A stretch of DNA of 64,000 nucleotides. Source: Sphingomonadales bacterium UBA2369 (GTDB taxonomy: Bacteria > Pseudomonadota > Alphaproteobacteria > Sphingomonadales > Sphingomonadaceae). The stretch is from assembly GCA_002344055.1 (NCBI GenBank), contig DDTH01000006.1, forward strand, positions 411,037 to 475,036. The letters are read 5' to 3'. A program made the position numbers and the translations under genes. Shown here piece after piece: positions 16,280 to 24,665 of this stretch (the stretch's first letter is position 1; each line of letters opens with the position of its first letter). Under the pieces are notes generated by a model. The model had not been told where the DNA came from. It ran no database searches and saw only the letters and a list, made by a program, of their open reading frames with translations.

Positions 16280-17092
16280 TCAGCCGTCGAGCGGCCCGAA
16301 TTCCGGGGTCTGCTTCGCCAGCCGCGCCTGTACCGCCGCGCCGAGATCGGCGCTGACCAACGTCCCGGCATTCCACAGGGCGACGTCGCGCAGCCCTTCC
16401 TCGACCGGCCGGCCGCGGCTGTAATTCAGGCTGCGCTTGGCCCCCGCGACGGCCAGCGGCGATTTGGCGGCGATGGTGCGGGCCAGGCTGGTCGCGGCCT
16501 CCAAAGCCGCATCGCGATCGGCGGCGAGGCCGTTGACCAGCCCGATCCGCGCCGCTTCCTCCGCGCTCATTTTGCGGCCGGTATAGGTCAGCTCGCGCAA
16601 TATGCCTTGAGGGATCAAATAGCCGAGCCGCTGCAGCGTGCCGAGATCGGCGGTGATCGCCACGTCCACCTCGGCGATCTGGAAGAAGCTGTCCTGCGTC
16701 GCCACGCGGATATCGCAGGCCGAGATCAGGTCCACGCCCGCCCCGACGCATGCCCCGTGCACCGCCGCGACCACCGGCACGCGCGCCTGCTCGACCGCGT
16801 TGAAACTGTCCTGCAGCCAGTCGATATGCCGCAGCCGCGCCTCCGCCGCCCGGCCGGGATCCTTTACCGGGGGAAACTGGCTGGCGGCATATTCCAGATC
16901 GAGCCCGGCGGTGAAATGCTTGCCCTGCGCGGCCAGCACGATCGCGCGCACTTCGGGGTCGCGGCCCAGCGCACGGAAGGCGTCGCCGATCGCGGCGAAC
17001 ATATCGCCGTCCATCGCATTCAGTTTGTCCGCCCGCGCCAGTTCCACCGTCGCAACTGCGCCATCGCGCGTGATTTGAACCCGTTCGCTCAT
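16280..17092 (-). CDS. Crotonase family protein, dienoyl-CoA isomerase-like
   Basis: A 270-residue enoyl-CoA hydratase/isomerase superfamily member. The oxyanion-hole segments are GKHFTAGLDLEYA and GACVGAGVDLISACDIR, and the catalytic segment is FFQIAEVDVAITADLGTLQRL. The acidic residues in this segment and the GTLQRL ending match delta3,5-delta2,4-dienoyl-CoA isomerase (ECH1 type) better than hydratases. It would act in beta-oxidation of unsaturated acyl-CoAs. No other beta-oxidation gene is adjacent. The ATG follows GAGGAAAATTG; a TTG one codon upstream is also possible. Confidence 0.82.
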   Translation of the reverse strand: MSERVQITRDGAVATVELARADKLNAMDGDMFAAIGDAFRALGRDPEVRAIVLAAQGKHFTAGLDLEYAASQFPPVKDPGRAAEARLRHIDWLQDSFNAVEQARVPVVAAVHGACVGAGVDLISACDIRVATQDSFFQIAEVDVAITADLGTLQRLGYLIPQGILRELTYTGRKMSAEEAARIGLVNGLAADRDAALEAATSLARTIAAKSPLAVAGAKRSLNYSRGRPVEEGLRDVALWNAGTLVSADLGAAVQARLAKQTPEFGPLDG

Positions 17093-17134
17093 CAATTTTC
17101 CTCTCGCGAAGCGGCCTCATAGCCGAAGAAATGA

Positions 17135-17204
17135 TCTCGCACGAAGCCACAAAGGCACCAAGGCCGGCATGTCCATCTTCGTGCCTTCGTGTCTTTGTGC
17201 GAGA
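17135..17204. repeat. Extragenic imperfect inverted repeat of CGAAGGCAC-type units
   Basis: Two arms of about 28 bp (17135-17163 and 17176-17204) pair with about four mismatches around a 12-base loop. Each arm consists of short units such as CACAAAGGCACCAAGG and, on the other side, TTCGTGCCTTCGTGTC. It fills most of the 152-bp gap between the crotonase gene and the divergent 2Fe-2S gene. There is no transposase and no coding signal; it resembles REP-type extragenic elements. Confidence 0.65.
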
Positions 17205-17244
17205 CAAGGATTCCCGCTGTCGCGGGTTTGGCGTACGAAAGGCC

Positions 17245-17826
17245 ATGCCCAGCCTCACCGTCAACGGCCAGCCGATCACCTATCGCATGGACCCGCGCAC
17301 GCCCTTGCTGTTCGCGCTGCGGGAGGCGTCCAATCTCACCGGCGCCAAGAATGGCTGCGCGACCGGCCATTGCGGCGCCTGCACCGTGCATGTCGACGGC
17401 CGCGCGGTCCGCAGCTGCACCGTCTCGATCGGCGCGCTGGAAGGGGCTTCGGTGACCACGATCGAGGGGCTGTCGGAAGGCCGTTCCCACCCGGTGCAGC
17501 AGGCCTTCCTCGCCGGCAATGTCGTGCAATGCGGCTTCTGCGTGCCCGGCATGGTGATGACCATCGCCGCCTTCATCGAGAACAATCCCTCGCCGAGCGA
17601 GGCCGATATCGACGCGGCGGTGACCAACATCTGCCGCTGCGGCATCTATCCGCGCGTGCCGGAAGCGATCCGTGGCGCGATCGTCGCCCGGCGTGGGGCC
17701 GCGCCTGCCGAGCCGACCCCAGTCGCATCGCCCGCGACGGAGGCTCCCGAGCAGCCCGGCGCAACGCCGACCCCGATCGAGGACGGGCCGCCAGCGACGG
17801 AAGGGCCAGAGCTGGTGCCCCAGTAA
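17245..17826 (+). CDS. 2Fe-2S subunit of a molybdenum hydroxylase, IorA/aldehyde-oxidoreductase small-subunit type (orphan)
   Basis: A 193-residue protein with a plant-type ferredoxin domain (NGCATGHCGACTVHVDG and a fourth Cys in VRSCTVS) and the all-helical second 2Fe-2S domain (VVQCGFCVPGMVMT and NICRCGIYPRVPEAI). All eight cluster cysteines are present. This is the electron-transfer subunit of xanthine-oxidase-family enzymes such as isoquinoline 1-oxidoreductase. The last 45 residues are Pro/Ala/Glu-rich and atypical. The molybdopterin-binding large subunit, normally next to it, is missing: the following gene is convergent fabI. The partner must be elsewhere or lost. Confidence 0.85.
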   Translation: MPSLTVNGQPITYRMDPRTPLLFALREASNLTGAKNGCATGHCGACTVHVDGRAVRSCTVSIGALEGASVTTIEGLSEGRSHPVQQAFLAGNVVQCGFCVPGMVMTIAAFIENNPSPSEADIDAAVTNICRCGIYPRVPEAIRGAIVARRGAAPAEPTPVASPATEAPEQPGATPTPIEDGPPATEGPELVPQ

Positions 17827-17846
17827 GGACTCAAACAGCGTTCGCC

Positions 17847-17904
17847 ATGTCGCGCACCCTCAAGCGAGCGCGTCCTTGATGTCGCGCACCCTCAAGCGAG
17901 CGCG
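17847..17904. repeat. Two-copy 26-bp direct repeat at the fabI 3' end
   Basis: A 26-bp segment at 17847-17872 is repeated exactly at 17879-17904 with a 6-bp spacer. The second copy covers the last four codons and stop of fabI (DIALA then TGA on the minus strand). The first copy is therefore a duplicated piece of the fabI terminus lying in the gap before the convergent 2Fe-2S gene. No further copies are seen here. Confidence 0.85.
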
Positions 17905-18719
17905 ATGTCCGGCGCGTCTTCCTGCTTCATGCCGACGGTGTGATAGCCCGCATCGACATGGTGCGTTTCGCCGGTGACCCCGCCGGACAGATCGCTGAGC
18001 AGATACAGCGCCGAGCCGCCCACGTCGTCGATTGTGACGTTGCGGCGCAGCGGGCTGTTAAACTCGTTCCACTTCAGGATCAGGCGGAAATCGCCGATCC
18101 CGGAGGCCGCGAGCGTCTTGATCGGCCCGGCCGAGATCGCATTCACGCGCACGCCCTTGGGGCCATAATCGTTGGCGAGATACTTGACGCTCGTCTCCAG
18201 CGCCGACTTGGCCACGCCCATGACGTTGTAATGCGGGATCACCTTCTCGGCGCCATAATAGCTCAGGGTCAGCAGCGCGCCGCCGCCCTTGCCCGTTTCG
18301 GGATCGAGCGGGGTCATCATAGCCGCGGCGCGCTTGGCGACGGCAGTGAAACTGTAGACGCTGATGTTCATCGTCATCAGAAAGTCTTCGAGGCCGACAT
18401 CGGCATAGGCGCCGCGCAGCGCCTCCTTGTTGGTGTAGCCGATGGCATGGACGACGAAGTCGATGGTCGGCCAGCGCGCGGCGAGCGTGGCGAAGGCGGC
18501 GTCGAGATTGGCCATGTCGGCCACGTCGCAATCGATCAGGAAATCGCAGCCGAGCTGATCCGCCAGCGGCTTCACCCGCTTCAGCATCACGTCGCCCTGA
18601 TAGGAAATGGCGAGTTCGGCGCCGTGCGCGTTCAGCGCCTTGGCGATCCCCCAGGCCAGCGACTTGTCGTTGGCGAGGCCCATGATCAGCCCGCGTTTGC
18701 CCTGCATCAGCCCCGTCAT
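17892..18719 (-). CDS. fabI: Enoyl-[acyl-carrier-protein] reductase (NADH)
   Basis: A 275-residue short-chain dehydrogenase-like protein with FabI features: GKRGLIMGLANDKSLAWGIA for NADH binding, VHAIGYTNKEALRGAY, and the active-site Y-x6-K in HYNVMGVAKSALE, followed by VRVNAISAGPIKTLAASGI. It performs the last reduction in each fatty acid elongation cycle and is the target of triclosan and related inhibitors. Its ATG overlaps the stop of the upstream BrkB-family gene, so they are co-transcribed. The 3' end has been partly duplicated just downstream. Confidence 0.96.
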   Translation of the reverse strand: MTGLMQGKRGLIMGLANDKSLAWGIAKALNAHGAELAISYQGDVMLKRVKPLADQLGCDFLIDCDVADMANLDAAFATLAARWPTIDFVVHAIGYTNKEALRGAYADVGLEDFLMTMNISVYSFTAVAKRAAAMMTPLDPETGKGGGALLTLSYYGAEKVIPHYNVMGVAKSALETSVKYLANDYGPKGVRVNAISAGPIKTLAASGIGDFRLILKWNEFNSPLRRNVTIDDVGGSALYLLSDLSGGVTGETHHVDAGYHTVGMKQEDAPDIALA

Positions 18720-19789
18720 TCCGTCTTCCCCTCGGCCTCCTTCGTAGCCGCTTTTTCGTGCCTTTGGTCGATCTTTTCCTGCTCGACCTTTTCGACCGCC
18801 GCTTCATGCGCGGCCTCGGCCGCCACCTCGGCCTTTTCCTCGCGGACCGCGGCGACGACATCTTCTTGGCTGGGCACCGGCGTCTCCGCAAGGGCAGCGT
18901 TCAGCTCCGCGCCGATCACCACCCCCATCCCGATCAGGAAGAAAAAGAGCAAGGCGACCACGACCCCGGCCAGACTGCCATAGGTCGCGCCATAGCCGCC
19001 CAGCGTGGCCAAAGTCACCGGCAGCAAGGCCGTAACCGACACCCACCACAAAGCGACGAACAGGGCGCCCGGCCATTTCGGATAGGCCCGCGCCCGGTAG
19101 CGGCCAGGGGTCAGCACCAGGAACAGGATATAGAAGGCGCCGAACAGGATAGCCGCCGGGACGAGCCGGATCAGCGTCACGAAGCCGGCAATATCATCCG
19201 CGCCGGGAATGCGGCTGACGACGAATTCCTGCACCGCCGACAGCAGGACGTTGGCGCTGAACGACAGCAGCATGACCAGCACGGTGCCGATGATGAGTCC
19301 GGCGGAAGCGAGCCGATATTCCCAAAAGGGAGTCGTCACCTGCACGCCATAGGAACGGCGGATGATGTCGCGGATCGTCTCGATGAAGCTACCGACGCTC
19401 CACAGGCCGATCAGCGCGCCGATCCACAGCAATGTGCCGGACCGCGCCGCGATCACGTCCTGCATCGGCTTTTCGAGGAGCGCCGCGACGTCCGGCGGCA
19501 TCGTCTCCAGCACCGCCCGCAAGGTCTGCAGGCCGCCTTCCGTCTGCCCGACCAGGCTGGCGATCGCTGCCGCCACGATGATGAAGGGAAAGACGGACAG
19601 GATAGCGAGATAGGCAAGATTGCCGGCGTGGATGAAACCATCCGTATAGACGCCGACGGCGACCCGCTTCAGCACCGCCAGGGCGCGGGCGCGCCCGGTG
19701 CCGTGGACGCGCCGCCCCCGCCCCTCGGCCTGCGCCAGCGCCGCCTGCCTGAGCCGCGCTTCGGGGCTGCGGGGAGAGACGGGTTCCAT
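18716..19789 (-). CDS. YihY/BrkB family inner-membrane protein
   Basis: A 357-residue protein with six membrane helices. Family features are HAGNLAYLAILSVFPFIIVAAA near the N-terminus, LLWIGALIGLWSVGSFIETI, and YPKWPGALFVALWWVSVTALLP. The family was once thought to be RNase BN, which is known to be wrong; transport or envelope roles are suggested. An unusual feature is the C-terminal cytoplasmic tail of about 60 residues, rich in Glu, Lys and Ala, likely a charged helix or coiled coil. It is followed by fabI with a 4-bp overlap and preceded by the DnaJ-like gene. Confidence 0.88.
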   Translation of the reverse strand: MEPVSPRSPEARLRQAALAQAEGRGRRVHGTGRARALAVLKRVAVGVYTDGFIHAGNLAYLAILSVFPFIIVAAAIASLVGQTEGGLQTLRAVLETMPPDVAALLEKPMQDVIAARSGTLLWIGALIGLWSVGSFIETIRDIIRRSYGVQVTTPFWEYRLASAGLIIGTVLVMLLSFSANVLLSAVQEFVVSRIPGADDIAGFVTLIRLVPAAILFGAFYILFLVLTPGRYRARAYPKWPGALFVALWWVSVTALLPVTLATLGGYGATYGSLAGVVVALLFFFLIGMGVVIGAELNAALAETPVPSQEDVVAAVREEKAEVAAEAAHEAAVEKVEQEKIDQRHEKAATKEAEGKTE

Positions 19790-19795
19790 ATGGCG

Positions 19796-20773
19796 CTAGA
19801 CGCCCAGGCTTGCCCGCGGGTTTCCCTTGCCCTTGCCGGGCCAGCTTTCGAGGAACGCGTTCAGCGCGGCATCGTCGGCCGGCACCTCGATCTGCAGGGT
19901 CACCAGCTGGTCGCCGCGTGTCCCGCTCTTGCCGGTGAAGCCGCGGCCTTTCAGGCGCAGCACCTTGCCGGAACTGGACCCGGCGGGAATCGCCAGCATC
20001 ACCGGGCCGTCCACGGTCGGCACCTTCACCTTGCCGCCCAGCACCGCTTCGTCGAGCGACACGGGCAGATCGAGGCGGATATTGTCGCCGTCGCGGACGT
20101 AAAAGCCATGCGGCTTGATCGCGATGGTGACGATCGCATCGCCCTTGCCGCCCGGCCCGGTCTCGCCCTGGCCGGTCAGGCGGATGCGCGTGCCGTCCTC
20201 CACCCCCTTGGGCAATTTGATGTCCAGCGTCTTGCCGCTGCGCAAGGTGACGCGCTGCGGCGTCAGCAAGGCGGCCTCGGCGAAACTCACTTCATAGCGA
20301 TAGGCGACGTCCGCGCCCTTGGGCGGGGGCGGTGCGCGCCGCCCGAACCCGCCGAAACCGCCCGCTCCCTGGCCGGCGCCCCCGCGATTGCCGCGCGCGC
20401 CGCCGAACAGGCCTTCGAACAATTCCGACAGGTCGGCCGCATCGGCGCCGCCCAGATCGAAATCGCTGGGGTCGACCCGCTGGTAATTGCCCCCGCCCGG
20501 GCCGGCACCAGGCCGCGCACCGCCGCCGCCATAGCCGAACGGCATGCGCGGATTGCCATCCTCGTCCAGCTCGCCGCGGTCGTAGCGGGCGCGCTTATCC
20601 TTGTCGGTCAGGATGTCGTAAGCGGCGGTGACCTTCGAGAAGCGCTCCGCCGCCGCCGGATTGTCGCGGTTGCGATCCGGATGCAGTTCCTTGGCGAGCT
20701 TGCGATACGCCTTCTTGATCGCGGCTTCGTCCGCGCCGCGCGCTACGCCCAAGGTTGAATAGAGATCGGCCAT
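19796..20773 (-). CDS. DnaJ-class co-chaperone, CbpA-like
   Basis: A 325-residue type II J-domain protein. The J domain occupies residues 1-70 with the HPD tripeptide in ELHPDRNRDN; a Gly/Phe-rich linker follows, and two C-terminal substrate-binding beta domains end in FTGKSGTRGDQLVTLQIEVP. There is no CxxCxGxG zinc finger, which separates it from DnaJ proper. Such proteins stimulate DnaK ATPase activity. It is directly upstream of the BrkB-like gene on the same strand (6 bp apart), so the order is J-protein, BrkB, FabI. Confidence 0.92.
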   Translation of the reverse strand: MADLYSTLGVARGADEAAIKKAYRKLAKELHPDRNRDNPAAAERFSKVTAAYDILTDKDKRARYDRGELDEDGNPRMPFGYGGGGARPGAGPGGGNYQRVDPSDFDLGGADAADLSELFEGLFGGARGNRGGAGQGAGGFGGFGRRAPPPPKGADVAYRYEVSFAEAALLTPQRVTLRSGKTLDIKLPKGVEDGTRIRLTGQGETGPGGKGDAIVTIAIKPHGFYVRDGDNIRLDLPVSLDEAVLGGKVKVPTVDGPVMLAIPAGSSSGKVLRLKGRGFTGKSGTRGDQLVTLQIEVPADDAALNAFLESWPGKGKGNPRASLGV

Positions 20774-20818
20774 GGCCGTTCTCGTTCTCCAACCCCGGCA
20801 AAATGTCCAGTGTATCGC

Positions 20819-21223
20819 TTAGCGGCAGCGCACCTCGCCGCGTTCCACCTCACGGCCCAGCACCGCGCCGGCCGCGCCGCCGATCAGCGCGCCAAGCACT
20901 TCCGAGCCGCCCGGCGCGATCAGCGTGCCCAGCACGCCGCCAGCCGCAGCACCGACGATCAGCCCGGTCGTGCCGTCCGAACGGCGGCAATAATAGCGCC
21001 CGTCTCGTCCCCGATAGACGCGGTCGCCCTGCCGCAGCCGATATTCGCTATAGCGTGAGTCCGCCCGGTAATAGCGGTCGGCATGATAGCCGCCGTAGCG
21101 TGGGTCGGGCCGGTTATAATCATAGGCGCCATAGCCGCGATAACGGTTGCTGTTCTCGCTGGTGGCGCAACCGCCCACCGCCATCGCCGCGACGGCCGCG
21201 GCGGACATGAACGCGATACGCAT
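20819..21223 (-). CDS. Glycine-zipper 2TM-type lipoprotein
   Basis: A 134-residue protein with a lipoprotein signal (MRIAFMSAAAVAAMAVGGC, lipobox VGGC). A Tyr/Arg/Gly-rich linker (RGYGAYDYNRPDPRYGGYHA) follows, then the glycine-zipper motif TGLIVGAAAGGVLGTLIAPG and VLGALIGGAAGAVLGREVER. This is the pattern of 17-kDa surface antigen-like outer membrane lipoproteins. I chose the second of two adjacent ATGs because GGAGGAGG lies six bases before it. Function in envelope integrity is typical of the family but unproven here. Confidence 0.85.
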   Translation of the reverse strand: MRIAFMSAAAVAAMAVGGCATSENSNRYRGYGAYDYNRPDPRYGGYHADRYYRADSRYSEYRLRQGDRVYRGRDGRYYCRRSDGTTGLIVGAAAGGVLGTLIAPGGSEVLGALIGGAAGAVLGREVERGEVRCR

Positions 21224-21303
21224 GCGCATCCTCCTCCTGTTTCGCTTGGGACAAGGAGTGAATGCCTCAACGGCGCGATTGGTTGCGCCCGGCGGCCTTT
21301 CGC

Positions 21304-22575
21304 TTACTCCGCCGCCTCCGCCAGATGCCATTCCGGCGCGATATCCGCCGATCGCAGCCGCAATTCCTCCTCGAACAGATAGTCGCGGACCATCGGGATG
21401 GCGTCGCGATTCTTCACATATTGCAGCTGCCAATTGACCAGGCTGCCGTGGATGAAACTGCTCTCCGCCCCGGCCAGATAGAAAAGCCACATGCGGTAGA
21501 AGCGCTCGTCATAGAGCGCGACGATCTCGTCCCGTGCCGCGACCGTGCGCTTGTACCATTCCTCCAGCGTCAGCGCATAATGGTAGCGCACCGCTTCCAC
21601 GTCGCTGACGATCAGACGGTTCTTCTCCGCCTGCCCGACCAGCTCCGACAGCGCCGGAATGTAGCCGCCGGGGAAGATGTACTTGCGGGTGAACTTGTCG
21701 GTCGTGCCCGGCTCACCCATCCGGCCGCAGCAATGCGAGACCATCACGCCGTCGTCCGCCAGCAGGCGCCGGGTATGTTCGAAGAAGGTCGGGTAATGGG
21801 GCTGGCCGAGATGCTCGATCAGGCCGACGCTGATGATCCGGTCGAACTGCCCTTCGACGTCGCGATAGTCCATCAGCTCGAACTTCACGCGATCGGCGAC
21901 GCCCGCTTCTTCCGCGCGCTCCTTGCAGAAGGCGATCTGGTCCGGCGCCAGCGCGACGCCGAGCACATCGACGTCATAATGTTTGTGCAGATAGAGGGCG
22001 AGGCCGCCCCAGCCGCAGCCGATGTCCAGCACCTTCATGCCGGGCTTCAGATGGAGCTTCGCGGCGAGATGCGCCTTCTTGTCGAGCTGCGCCTGCTCCA
22101 GACTGTCCTCGGGCCGCAGATAGTAAGCGCAAGTATATTGCCGGTCGGCGTCCAGGAAGAGCTCGTACAGCCGCCGGGTGAGGTTGTAGGTATGTTCGGC
22201 ATTGCGCCGGGATTTCTCCCGCCGGTTGATCCCGTCCAGCTTCCCGGCGAGCTTTTCCACCATGCGCCGCAACGGATTCTTCGGCTTCAGCGATTCCTCG
22301 CCGCCGCCGGTCGGGACATTGGAATGGACGAGCAGGATCAGGTCGCGAATGTCGCCCTCGATCACGTCCATCCGCCCGTCCATATAGACTTCGGCGGCCC
22401 CCACCTGCGGATGGCGGACGACATGGCCCGATGCGCTCTTGTGATTGAAGCGGACTTTGACCGGCCCCTTGCCCTCGGCGGGTGCGCCATAGCGATATTC
22501 CACGCCGTCATGATCGACGACGATCAGTTCGCCTTTCCTGACGACCTTCCGCAAAAGCCTGTCGAGCACCCACAT
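21304..22575 (-). CDS. cfa: Cyclopropane-fatty-acyl-phospholipid synthase
   Basis: A 423-residue methyltransferase with the SAM site VLDIGCGWGGLALYLHKHYD, the family block FDRIISVGLIEHLGQPHYPTF, and C-terminal FPGGYIPALSELV and LSEL/MWLFYLAG elements. It adds methylene from SAM to unsaturated acyl chains of membrane phospholipids. The start MWVLDRLLRK is preceded by AAGGAGAG nine bases upstream; the longer arginine-rich extension is rejected. It is monocistronic and divergent from pdxH. Confidence 0.93.
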   Translation of the reverse strand: MWVLDRLLRKVVRKGELIVVDHDGVEYRYGAPAEGKGPVKVRFNHKSASGHVVRHPQVGAAEVYMDGRMDVIEGDIRDLILLVHSNVPTGGGEESLKPKNPLRRMVEKLAGKLDGINRREKSRRNAEHTYNLTRRLYELFLDADRQYTCAYYLRPEDSLEQAQLDKKAHLAAKLHLKPGMKVLDIGCGWGGLALYLHKHYDVDVLGVALAPDQIAFCKERAEEAGVADRVKFELMDYRDVEGQFDRIISVGLIEHLGQPHYPTFFEHTRRLLADDGVMVSHCCGRMGEPGTTDKFTRKYIFPGGYIPALSELVGQAEKNRLIVSDVEAVRYHYALTLEEWYKRTVAARDEIVALYDERFYRMWLFYLAGAESSFIHGSLVNWQLQYVKNRDAIPMVRDYLFEEELRLRSADIAPEWHLAEAAE

Positions 22576-22694
22576 CTTGCCTGCTCTCCTTCTGACTCGC
22601 GCTCGCCCTTTGGCGATCCGCAATGATGCAGATTAGGGAAAGCGAAGCCGAGCGCAACAATGACTCCGGCCGGAAAGGGACCTAAAGCCGGACC

Positions 22695-23270
22695 ATGACC
22701 GACCCCTTCGCCCTGTTTGCGGACTGGTTCGCCGAGGCGCGGGCGAGCGAGCCGAACGATCCCGAAGCGATGGCGCTCGCCACCGTCGACGCGCGCGGCC
22801 AGCCCGCGGTGCGGATGGTGCTGCTGAAAGGCCACGGTCCCGAAGGCTTCACCTTCTACACCAACCGGGGAAGCCGTAAGGGTGGCGATCTGGCGGCAAA
22901 TCCGCGCGCGGCTTTGCTGTTTCACTGGAAGTCGCTGCGCCGGCAGGTCCGCATCGAAGGCGCAGTCAGCGCCGTCACCGACGCGGAGGCCGACGCCTAT
23001 TTCGCCAGCCGCGCCCGCGATTCGCAGCTCGGCGCCTGGGCTTCCGACCAGTCCCGGCCGCTCGACAGCCGCGCGACCTTCGAGGCGCGGTTCGCGGCCG
23101 AGGCGGCGCGGTTCGAGGGCGGCGGCGTGCCGCGCCCGCCTTACTGGTCGGGCTTTCGCCTCGCGCCCGAACGCATCGAATTCTGGAACGACCGCGCCCA
23201 CCGCCTGCACGAGCGGCGGCTGTTCGTGCCGGACGGCAGGGGTTGGTCGGAAAGCCTGCTCTACCCCTGA
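22695..23270 (+). CDS. pdxH: Pyridoxamine 5'-phosphate oxidase
   Basis: A 191-residue FMN enzyme with the PNPOx motifs: PEAMALATVDARGQPAVRMVLLK, GFTFYTNRGSRKGGDLAANP, AALLFHWKSLRRQVRIEG, and the C-terminal WSGFRLAPERIEFW and RLHERRLF. It oxidises pyridoxine or pyridoxamine phosphate to pyridoxal phosphate, completing the pathway begun by PdxJ. It is followed on the same strand by a PhzF-like gene 20 bp later and divergent from cfa. Confidence 0.95.
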   Translation: MTDPFALFADWFAEARASEPNDPEAMALATVDARGQPAVRMVLLKGHGPEGFTFYTNRGSRKGGDLAANPRAALLFHWKSLRRQVRIEGAVSAVTDAEADAYFASRARDSQLGAWASDQSRPLDSRATFEARFAAEAARFEGGGVPRPPYWSGFRLAPERIEFWNDRAHRLHERRLFVPDGRGWSESLLYP

Positions 23271-23290
23271 TCGAACCACGGGAGCCGAAG

Positions 23291-24082
23291 ATGGAATTGC
23301 GCCTCGTCCAGGTCGATGCCTTTGCCGACCGTCCCTTCACCGGCAATCCGGCCGCGGTCATGCCGCTCGACGCCTGGCTGCCCGACGCGACCCTGCAGGC
23401 GATCGCGGAGGAGAACAATCTCAGCGAGACCGCCTTCACCGTGCCGGACGAGACGGGCGAGGCGGATTACGAGTTGCGCTGGTTCACCCCCGCGACCGAG
23501 GTCGTTTTGTGCGGCCACGCCACCCTCGCGAGCGGCCATGTGCTGATCGACGGCTGCGACGAGCCCGACCGCATCGTCTTCCGCACCCGCCGCGCCGGCC
23601 TGCTCGAGGTCGCCTGCAACGGCGACGCTTATGCGATGTCGCTCCCGGCCTGGCGGGCGGAACCGAAGCCGCTGCCGCACATCCTCGCCGCGCTTGACAT
23701 CACCGGGGCCGAGACGCTCTGGCACCCCAATCGCTACGGCCTGGTCGTGCTGGACGACGAGGCAGCGGTCCGCGCCTTGTCACCCGATTTCAAGGCGCTG
23801 GCGGCGGATGGAGACGTCCTCACCATCGTCACCGCGCCCGGAAACGACACCGACGTGGTCAGCCGCGTCTTCGCGCCCGGGGCGGGGATCGACGAGGATC
23901 CGGTCACCGGTTCCGCCCATTGCGTGCTGACGCCCTATTGGACGGATCGCCTCGGCCGCGACGCCTTCACCGCTTATCAGGCCAGCCGCCGGGGCGGCCA
24001 TGTCGATTGCCGGCTGGAAGGTGACCGCGCCATTCTGGGCGGCCGCTGTGTCACCGTGATCGAAGGCGTGATGCAGCTTTAG
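23291..24082 (+). CDS. PhzF family isomerase-like protein
   Basis: A 263-residue protein with diaminopimelate-epimerase-like fold markers of the PhzF family: VDAFADRPFTGNPAAVMPL at the start, NLSETAFTVPD with the conserved catalytic-type Glu, ELRWFTPATEVVLCGHATLAS, and the second half FAPGAGIDEDPVTGSAHCVL. PhzF itself acts in phenazine synthesis, but most family members have unknown substrates and no phenazine genes are present. The ATG follows GGAGCCGAAG. It converges with the next gene, sharing 4 bp. Confidence 0.9.
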   Translation: MELRLVQVDAFADRPFTGNPAAVMPLDAWLPDATLQAIAEENNLSETAFTVPDETGEADYELRWFTPATEVVLCGHATLASGHVLIDGCDEPDRIVFRTRRAGLLEVACNGDAYAMSLPAWRAEPKPLPHILAALDITGAETLWHPNRYGLVVLDDEAAVRALSPDFKALAADGDVLTIVTAPGNDTDVVSRVFAPGAGIDEDPVTGSAHCVLTPYWTDRLGRDAFTAYQASRRGGHVDCRLEGDRAILGGRCVTVIEGVMQL

Positions 24083-24504
24083 GAAACGCTCGCGAAGAAG
24101 ATGCGGATGGAGCGGCCGACATGGCCCTGGTCCGTACCGTCCTCCGTGATCCGCGCCTCCAGCCGCCCGGAGCGCAAGATGATCAGATCGCGACCGTCCC
24201 GCCGCTCAGTCGTCCGCGTCGCGCCGGGCAGGCAGGTCGCGACCCGAGTCGCATAGCTTTCCCGCGTCTCGTTCGGCCGCGCCAGATTGTGCGAGCAGCT
24301 GTAACCGCCGCCGCCGCTGAAGAAGCAGGCGAGCCGGCCCATGCGGAACTGCGTCTGCTGCGCGCGCATCGCCTGGAACGGCGTTGCTTCCGCCGCACCC
24401 GCCGCCAAAGCGCGCACGCCGGTGCACAGATCGTCGCCACTCTGCGCCATGGCCGGCGACGCGGCATGCGCCAGTGCCGCGGCGGCGAGTATGATTGACT
24501 TCAT
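24079..24504 (-). CDS. Secreted protein of unknown function
   Basis: A 141-residue protein with a clear signal peptide (MKSIILAAAALAHAASPAMA, cleavage before QSG). The mature part has four cysteines (DLCTGVRAL, LACFFSG, YSCSHN, TCLPG), suggesting two disulfides in the periplasm, and a C-terminal stretch RLEARITEDGTD. I recognise no domain. GGGAGG lies six bases before the chosen ATG, rejecting a longer start. It ends 4 bp inside the PhzF-like gene, convergently. Confidence 0.75.
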   Translation of the reverse strand: MKSIILAAAALAHAASPAMAQSGDDLCTGVRALAAGAAEATPFQAMRAQQTQFRMGRLACFFSGGGGYSCSHNLARPNETRESYATRVATCLPGATRTTERRDGRDLIILRSGRLEARITEDGTDQGHVGRSIRIFFASVS

Positions 24505-24665
24505 GAACTGCCTCCCAGGAACGGAAATAATGCTTATGCCGCACTTGGTTGCCTCGATCTGAACGGTTCGGCGCGGTTCCGGAATCGTCTGCCGCAAATC
24601 CGGGCGCGCCCGATTCCCATCCGTCCCGCTTTGCCACCTATGTCTCCGCCGAGGAGGGCGCGGCG

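Noticed and set aside
17847..17904. Possible CRISPR-like repeat
   Set aside because: Only two copies with a 6-bp spacer, one lying inside fabI; no array and no cas genes.
18758..20758. Plus-strand 666-codon frame across the BrkB and DnaJ-like genes
   Set aside because: It spans two unrelated genes antisense and has no recognisable motif.
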